A stretch of DNA of 5,158 nt, taken from assembly GCA_015489285.1 (NCBI GenBank), contig WGAA01000341.1:1-5158 (forward strand). The letters run 5' to 3'. This DNA is from Anaerolineae bacterium. GTDB taxonomy: Bacteria > Chloroflexota > Anaerolineae > JAADDB01. The notes under the pieces were generated by a model, which saw nothing but the letters and a program-made list of their open reading frames with translations, had not been told where the DNA came from and made no database searches. The number at the start of each line of letters is the position of its first letter. Position 1 is the stretch's first letter. The translations under genes were made by a program, and so were the position numbers. Positions 1 through 5,158 of this stretch are shown piece by piece.

Positions 1-1
1 A

Positions 2-43
2 TCACGGGCTGTGCATGTCTATCTCTACCCAAATCGAAGGTAG
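2..43 (+). CDS. C-terminal end of an upstream gene (partial, unidentified)
   Basis: An open frame enters from the left edge and gives the residues SRAVHVYLYPNRR before a TAG stop at 41-43. The stop lies between the ribosome binding site (GAAGG, 36-40) and the ATG (46) of the following glycosyltransferase. That is the arrangement expected for translationally coupled genes in one operon. Thirteen residues are too few to name a family. A member of the same polysaccharide cluster is likely only by position. The frame could also be a chance opening, because frame 1 is open here as well. Confidence 0.4.
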   Translation, partial: SRAVHVYLYPNRR

Positions 44-45
44 CT

Positions 46-789
46 ATGGTGGACGAACGCATCCAGGACTCGCAGGCCCCCCGGGCCTCGGAACACATTC
101 CAGAACTCTCTCTGGCCATTCCACTCTACAACGAAGAGGAAAACGTCCGTTCGGTCGTCCAGGCCCTGGTCCGGGCGTTCGAGGCGGCCCAGGTGGATTA
201 CGAACTCATCCTGGTCGACAACGGTTCCCAGGACGCGACGGGGGAGATCATCGAAGAGCTGGCCCGGGAAAACCCCCGTCTCGTGCCCGTCCACATCCCC
301 GTCAATGAGGGATACGGTTGGGGCATCATCACCGGCTTACGGCACTGTCGAGGGCGCTACCTGGGATACGCGTGGGGGGACAATCAGGTGCGCGCGGAGG
401 ACGTGGTGCGCATCTTCCAACGGCTTCGCCAGGGAGATGTGGACATGGCCAAATCCCTGCGCGTGCAGCGCCATGACGGATGGCAGCGGTTGATCATCAC
501 GCGGGTGTACAACACCATCTTCCCCCTCTTCTTCCCCGTTCACTCGGCCGACGTGAACGGGTGCCCCAAAATGTTCACCCGCGCCGCGTACGAAGCCATC
601 CGGCCCCAAAGCAAGGACTGGTTCCTCGACGCGGAGATCATGATCAAAGCCCATCGCCTGGGACTCCGCATCGCGGAAGTCCCCGTCATCTTCTACCCGC
701 GCACCTCGGGCAAATCCAAAGTCCGCTGGAAGACCGTCTGGGAGTTCATCCGTAACATGATCCGCTATCGCCTGCGAGGAGGAATATGA
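46..789 (+). CDS. Family 2 glycosyltransferase (dolichyl-phosphate mannose synthase-like)
   Basis: This 247-residue protein has a GT-A fold glycosyltransferase 2 pattern. The first strand and nucleotide-binding loop are at about residues 21-33 (PLYNEEEN), and the UDP/GDP-sugar site VDNGSQD is at 57-63. The metal-binding region WGDNQ is at 110-114, where relatives usually have a DxD such as DAD or DGD. The acceptor/base region WFLDAE is at 192-197. The length fits the soluble DPM1/bactoprenol-type subgroup, and no C-terminal membrane helices are visible, only a basic, probably amphipathic segment (about 228-244). It probably transfers a sugar from a nucleotide donor to a lipid carrier or growing glycan at the inner face of the membrane. 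The ATG at 46 is chosen because GAAGG lies 5 nt upstream. Its stop overlaps the start of the cytidylyltransferase gene (ATGA), so the two are likely co-translated. The family is secure; donor and acceptor cannot be told. Confidence 0.92.
   Translation: MVDERIQDSQAPRASEHIPELSLAIPLYNEEENVRSVVQALVRAFEAAQVDYELILVDNGSQDATGEIIEELARENPRLVPVHIPVNEGYGWGIITGLRHCRGRYLGYAWGDNQVRAEDVVRIFQRLRQGDVDMAKSLRVQRHDGWQRLIITRVYNTIFPLFFPVHSADVNGCPKMFTRAAYEAIRPQSKDWFLDAEIMIKAHRLGLRIAEVPVIFYPRTSGKSKVRWKTVWEFIRNMIRYRLRGGI
777..782 (+). promoter_or_regulatory. Ribosome binding site of the cytidylyltransferase gene
   Basis: A perfect AGGAGG sits inside the end of the glycosyltransferase gene. It is only 3 nt from the ATG at 786 but 9 nt from an in-frame ATG at 792. 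The spacing favours 792 as the main start, which would remove two residues (Met-Ser). Confidence 0.7.
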
Positions 790-1589
790 GCATGAACGAG
801 GATAAGAGGAACATCCCCGTCGTCATCCTGGCCGGTGGTCGGGGATACCGCTTGCGGGAGGAGACGGAATTCCGGCCGAAACCGATGGTCGAGATCGGTG
901 GACGCCCCATCCTCTGGCACATCATGAAGATCTACGCCCACTACGGGTTCACCAACTTCATCATCTGCCTGGGCTACAAAGGCCACATGATCAAGGAATA
1001 CTTCCTCAACTACGAGTACATGCACCGGGACTTCACGGTGAAACTGGGGCAACAGAACAGCGTCATCCTCCACGACCATCACCCGGAGGAGGATTGGACG
1101 GTCACCCTGGCCGACACGGGCCTGGAGACGAACACCGGGGGACGGGTCTACCGCATCCGGCGATACATCCCCGGGGACACCTTCTTCATGACGTACGGGG
1201 ACGGCGTCGCGGACATCAACATCGACGAGCTGCTCGCCTACCATCGGGCCAAAGGACGCATCGCCACCGTCACCGGCGTTCGGCCCTACTCCCGCTTCGG
1301 CGTCGTCGAACGCACCGAGGACGGGCTGGTCAAACGCTTCCGGGAAAAACCCCAACTGGACGGGCTGGTCAGCGGAGGCTTCTTCGTCTTCAACACCCGC
1401 GTCTTCGACTACCTGGACGAAAACGTCGTCCTGGAACAGGAACCCCTGCGCCGCCTGGCCGAAGACCGCCAACTGGCCATCTACGAGCACAAAGGATTCT
1501 GGAAGAGCATGGACACCTACCGGGATTGGCTGGAGTTCAACCGCATGTGGGAATCCGGCCATACCCCCTGGAAAGTGTGGGAGAAATAG
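786..1589 (+). CDS. rfbF: Glucose-1-phosphate cytidylyltransferase
   Basis: The enzyme joins CTP and glucose 1-phosphate to give CDP-glucose and pyrophosphate, the first step towards CDP-linked 3,6-dideoxyhexoses and related surface sugars. The 267-residue sequence carries the nucleotidyltransferase signature at about 14-34 (ILAGGRGYRL, then RPKPM). RfbF-specific blocks follow: IGGRPILWHIMK (37-48), WTVTLADTG...TGGR (104-120), TYGDGVAD (136-143, with putative metal/sugar Asp139), GGFFVFN (197-203), WKSMDTYRD (239-247) and the typical PWKVWE end. Length matches the family. One oddity is Tyr21 where GGxGTR normally has Thr. The start may be 792 rather than 786 because AGGAGG (777-782) is better spaced from it. 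The gene overlaps the upstream glycosyltransferase by 4 nt and is 4 nt from the next gene, so it lies within an operon. CDP-glucose 4,6-dehydratase, the usual next enzyme, is not in the window, so the final sugar is unknown. Confidence 0.93.
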   Translation: MSMNEDKRNIPVVILAGGRGYRLREETEFRPKPMVEIGGRPILWHIMKIYAHYGFTNFIICLGYKGHMIKEYFLNYEYMHRDFTVKLGQQNSVILHDHHPEEDWTVTLADTGLETNTGGRVYRIRRYIPGDTFFMTYGDGVADINIDELLAYHRAKGRIATVTGVRPYSRFGVVERTEDGLVKRFREKPQLDGLVSGGFFVFNTRVFDYLDENVVLEQEPLRRLAEDRQLAIYEHKGFWKSMDTYRDWLEFNRMWESGHTPWKVWEK

Positions 1590-1593
1590 GACC

Positions 1594-2466
1594 ATGACGC
1601 GCACCCTCTCCGTTTCCCTGGCCCAGATTGCTCCCGTCCTGGGCAACGTGGAGAAGAACCTGGAAAAGCACCTGGCGTGGATCGAGGAGAGCGCCAAGGA
1701 CAGCGACCTGGTCGTCTTCCCTGAACTCTCCTTGACCGGATACCTCCTGTGGGACCAGGTGCCGGATGTGGCCATTCGTCCCCACGACCTTCAGAACCCG
1801 GTCATGCAGGCCCTGCTCCGCGCGACCCGGCACCACGCCATCGATGTGGTCGTGGGATTCGTGGAGGAGGACGAACGCCACCGCTTCTACATCGCGTCCG
1901 CGTACCTCCACGACGGACGCATCCTCCACATCCACCGGAAGGTCTACCTCCCCACGTACGGGCTCTTCCTCGAAGGGCGGGATCTGGCCCGAGGGGATCG
2001 GGTGCGCGCGTTCGACGCGCCGTGGGGCCGCACCGGCATCCTCATATGCGAGGATTTTTGGCACGCGAGCCCGCCCTACCTCCTCTGGCTGGACGGGGCC
2101 GATGTGTTCATCCACCACTCGGCAAGCCCCGGCCGGGGACTCCGAGGGCGCGGCAAGCTGGACAGCAGTCGCTTCGTGGAAGAGGTCAACCAAACCTACG
2201 CGGCCCTGTTCACCTCCTACGTCCTCCACTGCAACCGGGCCGGCATCGAAGACGGCATCAACTTCTGGGGGGGATCGGCCATTTACGGGCCCGACGGCGA
2301 GCTCATCGCCCAGGCCCCCTACTTCCGGGAATACCGCCTCCACGCAGAGCTCGACCTGAGGGAAATCCGCCGCGTGCGGGAACGTCTCCCCCTCCTCCGG
2401 GATGAGCGGGTGGAGCTCACATTGCGGGAACTTCAACGCATCGCACACACATCCCACGAAACCTGA
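1594..2466 (+). CDS. Carbon-nitrogen hydrolase (nitrilase superfamily), NadE glutaminase-like
   Basis: This 290-residue protein is a single nitrilase-superfamily domain. The Glu-Lys-Cys triad is visible: Glu44 in FPELSLTGY, Lys116 in HRKVYLPTYG and Cys152 in LICEDFWH. A supporting Glu127 lies in FLEGRD. The KVYLPTYG and ICEDFW blocks look most like the N-terminal glutaminase domain of glutamine-dependent NAD synthetase, but the ATP-pyrophosphatase synthetase half is absent and the protein ends soon after the hydrolase fold. It probably hydrolyses an amide such as glutamine, or another C-N bond, in the cytoplasm. It might supply ammonia to a separate synthetase. The ATG at 1594 lies 4 nt after the upstream stop, with only a weak purine-rich site (GGGAG/TAGGA, 1579-1591), so coupling to rfbF is likely. 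Superfamily and catalytic competence are well supported; the substrate and its link to polysaccharide synthesis are not. Confidence 0.9.
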   Translation: MTRTLSVSLAQIAPVLGNVEKNLEKHLAWIEESAKDSDLVVFPELSLTGYLLWDQVPDVAIRPHDLQNPVMQALLRATRHHAIDVVVGFVEEDERHRFYIASAYLHDGRILHIHRKVYLPTYGLFLEGRDLARGDRVRAFDAPWGRTGILICEDFWHASPPYLLWLDGADVFIHHSASPGRGLRGRGKLDSSRFVEEVNQTYAALFTSYVLHCNRAGIEDGINFWGGSAIYGPDGELIAQAPYFREYRLHAELDLREIRRVRERLPLLRDERVELTLRELQRIAHTSHET

Positions 2467-2473
2467 GGTGAGG
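2465..2473 (+). promoter_or_regulatory. Strong ribosome binding site before a 38-residue ORF
   Basis: GAGGTGAGG overlaps the hydrolase stop codon (TGA, 2464-2466). The part GAGGTGA is a 7-base match to the complement of the usual 16S rRNA 3' end, and the last GAGG is 5 nt from the ATG at 2479. This site is the main reason to accept the very short gene that follows. Confidence 0.65.
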
Positions 2474-2478
2474 AAGAT

Positions 2479-2595
2479 ATGACACCCAATCTTGCCGACC
2501 CTGCCTTGATCGCCATCGGGGTATCCATCATCGTCGTCATCGTCCTTGTCGTCGTCCTAAGCGTCGCCCTGGGCGTCATCTTCGGTGGGGAGTGA
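2479..2595 (+). CDS. Small single-span membrane peptide (38 aa), unrecognised
   Basis: The peptide has a short polar start (MTPNLADPA), one long hydrophobic stretch of mainly Ile, Val, Leu and Ala from about residue 10 to 35, and the end GGE. It would make a single membrane helix with almost no soluble part. There is no cysteine lipobox and no cleavable signal pattern with a mature domain behind it. It starts 12 nt after the carbon-nitrogen hydrolase gene behind a strong Shine-Dalgarno sequence, so it probably is the last gene of the operon. Its last 39 bases overlap the 3' end of the convergent ASKHA gene. The bases that encode the hydrophobic core lie mostly beyond that gene's stop, so the hydrophobicity is not a simple antisense shadow. 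The codons are low in complexity (runs of GTC and ATC), which leaves a chance ORF possible. No family is recognised; a role as a membrane anchor or small regulator is only a guess. Confidence 0.58.
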   Translation: MTPNLADPALIAIGVSIIVVIVLVVVLSVALGVIFGGE

Positions 2596-4674
2596 TCGCG
2601 ACCGCCGTCGCCGCGGCCGACCGCGACGGGAAACGCGCGCCCGTCGCCGGGAACGCCACGGTTCCGCTTCCGCCAAAAACGCCTCCACATGGGGGAAGGG
2701 ATCCCGCGCGTGGGGCAAAGGAATGGCCGCGACGAATTCCTCCTGGAAAGAGGACTCCAGGGCCGTCTCCACGTACTCGACCCAGCGGGCCAACCGTCGG
2801 GCCTCCTCCCGCACCTCCCCGTCCAAAAGGGCCATGAGCGCGCCATCCCCCGCGGCATTGCCCACCGCCCGGACCCGCTCCGGCGGTGTGTCCGGGATCA
2901 GGCCCAGCATGAGGGCGTGGACGGGGTCGATGTAACTGCCGAACCCCCCGGCCAACTTCACCCGGTCCACCCTTTCGATGCCCAGGCGCTGCATGAGCAA
3001 TTTGGCGCCCGCGTAGAGAGCGGCCTTGGCCAGCTGCACCGCCCGAATGTCGTCCGAGTGAATGACGATGGGCTCCCCCGTGGCGCTCTCATGGGGCCAG
3101 GCCAGGATGAAGGCCCCCTTTGTCCCCATAGGGACGAAGCGTTCCGTCTCCTCGGCCAGACCGGGCACGAAGCGTCCACTGTCATCGATGGCTCCCACCC
3201 GCCAGAGTTCGGCGACCGCCTCGATGATCCCCGAACCGCAGATGCCGCGCGCCTTGACCACCCGGGGGCGGTGGCGGTGACGCGGGGAACGGGCACGCAC
3301 GTCGAAGGCATCGAGCGCGTCCTGGGGCCACACATCGCTCCAGCGCTCCTCCCCGATGACCTTGAAGCGCACCTCCAGGGTGCGGGGGTCGACGCGCACC
3401 CGTTCGATGGCGCCCGTCGCGGCCCGCATCCCGTGGCGGATCTGAGCCCCCTCGAACGCGGGGCCGGTGGGGCTGGACGCGGCGAGCACCCGTTCCCGGT
3501 TCCCCAGGAGGATCTCCCCGTTCGTCCCCACGTCGACGACCAGGTGGATTTCCCCCTCGACCCGGTGGGGCGCCTCCGCGAGGAGGACGGCCACGTTGTC
3601 CGCGCCCACGTGCCCCGCGATGCAGGGGAGGACGTGGACGTATCCCCCCGCGGCGATGTCCAGCCCAAAATCGCGGGCTTTCACGTCGAGCGCGTCCTGG
3701 ACGACGAGGGTGAAGGGCGCGCTGCCCAGCGGGGTGGGGTCGAGGCCGAGGAAAAGGTGGTGCATGACCGTATTCCCCACGAGGACGACTTCGACCACGT
3801 CCTGGGGAGTTATCCCCGCGGCCGTCGTTGCCTCCCGAATGAGGGCGTTCAGGCCGTCGAGGATGAGGGTGTGGAGCCGCTCCCGCCCTTCCGGCTGCTG
3901 CATGACGTAGGAGATGCGGGACATGATGTCCTCGCCAAAGGGGATCTGGGGGTTCATGGCGGAGACGGTCTGGAGGATTTCCCCCGTGCGCAGGTGGACC
4001 AGGTGCCCGGCCAGGGTGGTCGTGCCCACATCGATGGCCATGCCGTACACGTCGTCATGGTATCCGGGACGCACGGCCACGGCCTCCTTATCCGAGCGAA
4101 GGGTGAGGGTGATGGCACGTCGGCCGGCCCGTAGGGCCTCGGGCAGTGCGCGCAGGAGGAGGGGGTCGGGGGTGACGTGGGCCAGCGCGAAGCGACTGCG
4201 GAGTTCCCCCTGAACCCGTTCCCATTCCCCGCCGCTTTCCTCCAAGCGGGGGGAAGGCACTTCCACGTACACCGGCCGAACGGTCGGCTGTATGCGGAAG
4301 GTGCGTTCTGTGGCTGCCTTGCGGATGACCTGACGTTTGAGACGACTTTCCTCGGGGACGACGATGACCACGTCCCCGTACACGCGAGCGCTGCAGGCCA
4401 GCCGCTGCCCCGGCTTCAGGGCGCACCGTTCCGCGCAGGCGCGCTCTCCTGCGTCGGGTGGGGAGAGGTGATGGGGCCGGGAGGTGATGCCGTACGCGGG
4501 GAAATGGCCCTCCGCGACGTCCACCCGGCATTGACCGCACGTCTGGTGCCCCCCGCAAATGGACTCGATGTACACGCCCAGTTCCCGGGCGACCTCCAGG
4601 AGGGATTGGCCCTCCCGGGCCCACCCCTGCCGGCCGGAAGGCTGAAACACCACCTTGTAGCGAGTTTCGGCCAT
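2557..4674 (-). CDS. ASKHA-domain protein with N-terminal [2Fe-2S] ferredoxin (RACo-like corrinoid activator)
   Basis: Proteins of this type use ATP binding/hydrolysis and a [2Fe-2S] cluster to return an oxidised Co(II) corrinoid protein to active Co(I). The ferredoxin domain (about 1-100) has Cys40, Cys46 and Cys49 (CX5CX2C) and Cys94 in RLACSAR; Cys80 and Cys84 are additional. A linker/middle region follows. The actin-like DUF4445 domain starts with AIDVGTTTLAG (Asp215) and NPQIPFGEDIMSRI, then DVGTNGEILLG (Asp381), GICGSGIIEAV (about 478-488) and AGGFGSYID (575-583). The ATG at 4674 is preferred, giving 705 residues: purine-rich GAGAGGAAAGGGAGG precedes it, and the ferredoxin fold begins at once. 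A longer form from GTG 4746 would start inside the apparent -10 box. Residues 674-705 form an Arg-rich tail beyond the domain, ending in acidic residues, and its codons overlap the convergent small ORF. No corrinoid protein or methyltransferase lies nearby, so the target is unknown. Confidence 0.9.
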   Translation of the reverse strand: MAETRYKVVFQPSGRQGWAREGQSLLEVARELGVYIESICGGHQTCGQCRVDVAEGHFPAYGITSRPHHLSPPDAGERACAERCALKPGQRLACSARVYGDVVIVVPEESRLKRQVIRKAATERTFRIQPTVRPVYVEVPSPRLEESGGEWERVQGELRSRFALAHVTPDPLLLRALPEALRAGRRAITLTLRSDKEAVAVRPGYHDDVYGMAIDVGTTTLAGHLVHLRTGEILQTVSAMNPQIPFGEDIMSRISYVMQQPEGRERLHTLILDGLNALIREATTAAGITPQDVVEVVLVGNTVMHHLFLGLDPTPLGSAPFTLVVQDALDVKARDFGLDIAAGGYVHVLPCIAGHVGADNVAVLLAEAPHRVEGEIHLVVDVGTNGEILLGNRERVLAASSPTGPAFEGAQIRHGMRAATGAIERVRVDPRTLEVRFKVIGEERWSDVWPQDALDAFDVRARSPRHRHRPRVVKARGICGSGIIEAVAELWRVGAIDDSGRFVPGLAEETERFVPMGTKGAFILAWPHESATGEPIVIHSDDIRAVQLAKAALYAGAKLLMQRLGIERVDRVKLAGGFGSYIDPVHALMLGLIPDTPPERVRAVGNAAGDGALMALLDGEVREEARRLARWVEYVETALESSFQEEFVAAIPLPHARDPFPHVEAFLAEAEPWRSRRRARVSRRGRPRRRRSRSLPTEDDAQGDA

Positions 4675-4689
4675 CCTCCCTTTCCTCTC
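4675..4689 (-). promoter_or_regulatory. Ribosome binding region deciding the ASKHA gene start
   Basis: Read on the minus strand the segment is GAGAGGAAAGGGAGG and runs directly into ATG (4674-4672). The GAGAGG half (4689-4684) lies 9 nt from the ATG and is the better-placed site; the GGGAGG half abuts the codon. It supports the 705-residue form of the protein. Confidence 0.55.
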
Positions 4690-4744
4690 GAAAGCCGTCG
4701 AGCGGGGAGACACGGTCGCCCCCCTCGGCCGTTCCTTGCCTCCC

Positions 4745-4773
4745 ACTATAACCGGATCCCGGGAAACGGAAAA
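4745..4773 (-). promoter_or_regulatory. Possible promoter of the ASKHA gene
   Basis: On the minus strand TATAGT (4750-4745) matches five of six bases of the sigma-70 -10 consensus. At a 17-nt distance the -35 position reads TTTTCC (4773-4768), a weak match. Transcription would begin near 4738, giving a leader of about 60 nt. The placement between the repeat array and the gene is sensible, but the -35 is poor and no experiment-like evidence exists in sequence alone. Confidence 0.35.
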
Positions 4774-4916
4774 GTCCGCACGGTGAGGTCGGTCCCGGCC
4801 TAACGACGTGAGGCGTCATCCGTCACTCGTCATGCGTCAGGCGCCGGGAGAGAGTCGGCGCTGCTGACGTATCTTGATTTCGGATGCGTGATGCGTAATG
4901 CGTAATTTGAGGAGGG

Positions 4917-4938
4917 GGTTGGCACTGTAGGACCAACC
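4917..4938 (+). repeat. Inverted repeat (hairpin) in repeat head A
   Basis: GGTTGG (4917-4922) pairs with CCAACC (4933-4938) around a 10-nt loop, and a G-T plus a G-C pair could extend the stem outward to 4915/4940. It lacks a following T-run, so it does not look like an intrinsic terminator. Confidence 0.55.
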
Positions 4939-5055
4939 TCATCTTCACGCCGGTCTGTTACTCGTTACTCGTGACTTGTTACTAACGTTGGCGCTGTAGG
5001 GCCAATCTTGTCTTCGCGCCAGTCCCTTAATCGTTAATTGTCAATCGTTAATCGT
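4918..5055. repeat. Two adjacent 69-bp direct repeat units
   Basis: Unit A (4918-4986) and unit B (4987-5055) abut exactly. Each has a 39-bp head followed by four heptamers and two or three further bases. The heads match at 31 of 39 positions and all eight differences are transitions. The heptamer parts diverged as clusters (GTTACTC in A, GTTAATC in B). The layout suggests a tandem duplication followed by divergence or homogenisation of the heptamers within each unit. Confidence 0.8.
4987..5006 (+). repeat. Inverted repeat (hairpin) in repeat head B
   Basis: GTTGGC (4987-4992) pairs with GCCAAT (5001-5006), counting one terminal G-T pair, around the 8-nt loop GCTGTAGG. It is the counterpart of the hairpin at 4917-4938. 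Compared with that copy, the inner C-A mismatch has become a C-G pair and the outer G-C has become G-T. Confidence 0.5.
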
Positions 5056-5158
5056 TGTTTTCCTGCGCCATCCAATTACTCGTTACTCCGTTACTCGTTA
5101 CTCGCCCTTTGGCTCCGCGGGAAACGCTCTTGGCCGGATTTTCCCCTCTGTGTTATAC

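Larger units (their letters stand above)
4808..5103. repeat. Composite array of 7-bp degenerate repeats with hairpin-forming heads
   Basis: This stretch has no credible gene. It holds five clusters of about four heptamers each, in one register with consensus near GTnAnnC: 4808-4842 (GTCATCC type), 4881-4908 (GTAATGC type), 4957-4984 (GTTACTC type), 5026-5053 (GTTAATC type) and 5075-5103 (GTTACTC type, with one extra C at 5089). Between clusters lie related head segments starting at 4854, 4918 and 4987, plus a shortened one around 5058-5074. Each unit is thus a head followed by heptamers. Heptamers are alike within a cluster and differ between clusters. The pattern recalls short tandemly repeated repetitive (STRR) heptamers known from cyanobacteria. 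No constant repeat with unique spacers is present, so it is not CRISPR. Confidence 0.85.

Noticed and set aside
765..1775. 336-codon open frame on the minus strand opposite rfbF
   Set aside because: It is antisense to a well-recognised enzyme, lacks any recognisable motif and spans a real gene junction; long antisense frames are common in G+C-rich DNA.
1537..2457. 306-codon open frame on the minus strand opposite the carbon-nitrogen hydrolase
   Set aside because: It is a mirror of a gene with a complete catalytic triad, with composition typical of an antisense shadow and no recognisable domain.
2433..2858. Frameshifted C-terminus of the ASKHA gene in another minus-strand frame
   Set aside because: The alternative frame gives Thr/Met-rich sequence with no family resemblance, so there is no positive sign of a frameshift.
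2689..4134. 481-codon open frame on the plus strand opposite the ASKHA gene
   Set aside because: Its His/Asp/Pro/Gly-rich product has no motif, while the opposite strand carries all the ferredoxin and ASKHA motifs in order.
4675..4746. N-terminal extension of the ASKHA protein from a GTG at 4746
   Set aside because: The GTG overlaps the likely -10 box, the 24 added residues are basic and unlike the domain, and a better ATG with a purine-rich site lies at 4674.
4917..5006. Rho-independent terminators
   Set aside because: The two short hairpins are not followed by a run of T on either strand and belong to the repeat unit.
4808..5103. CRISPR array
   Set aside because: Repeats are 7-bp degenerate units and diverged 69-bp direct units without a constant 25-37-bp repeat separated by unique spacers, and no cas gene is present.
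5130..5158. Rightward promoter at the window edge (TTGGCC, then TTATAC near the end)
   Set aside because: The -35 match is weak and the likely -10 hexamer (TATAC plus one base) is cut off by the window end, so it cannot be judged.

Overview
The window is a piece of a G+C-rich bacterial chromosome. It carries a rightward gene cluster (1-2595) that faces one long leftward gene (2557-4674). A stretch of about 480 bases without a gene follows to the right edge and contains a composite repeat array. The dense Shine-Dalgarno-led genes, strong G/C third-position preference, an ASKHA/ferredoxin activator protein and intergenic heptanucleotide clusters would fit a thermophilic or anaerobic Chloroflexota-like bacterium. 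That taxonomic guess is inference; no marker gene is present.

Rightward cluster. The last codons of an unidentified upstream gene (stop at 41-43) are followed by a family 2 glycosyltransferase (46-789). Next come a glucose-1-phosphate cytidylyltransferase of the RfbF type (786-1589), a stand-alone carbon-nitrogen hydrolase resembling the glutaminase half of NAD synthetase (1594-2466), and a 38-residue single-span membrane peptide (2479-2595). Junctions are tight (2-nt gap, 4-nt ATGA overlap, 4-nt gap, 12-nt gap), so one operon is likely. The first two genes point to surface polysaccharide or glycolipid synthesis through CDP-glucose or sugars derived from it. How the hydrolase and the peptide contribute is not evident.

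Leftward gene. A 705-residue protein has an N-terminal [2Fe-2S] ferredoxin domain and a C-terminal ASKHA (DUF4445) ATPase domain, the architecture of RACo-type reductive activators of corrinoid proteins. Its 3' end overlaps the small membrane-peptide gene tail to tail and encodes an unusual arginine-rich tail. A plausible -10 box lies about 70 bases upstream of the preferred ATG. No corrinoid protein or methyltransferase partner is visible.

Right end. Positions 4808-5103 hold an array of 7-bp degenerate repeats (consensus about GTnAnnC) in five clusters. Between clusters lie related head segments, the best two forming short hairpins. Two complete, adjacent 69-bp units (4918-4986 and 4987-5055) have 39-bp heads that differ only by transitions. 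This array and the unrecorded small membrane peptide are the least explained features here.
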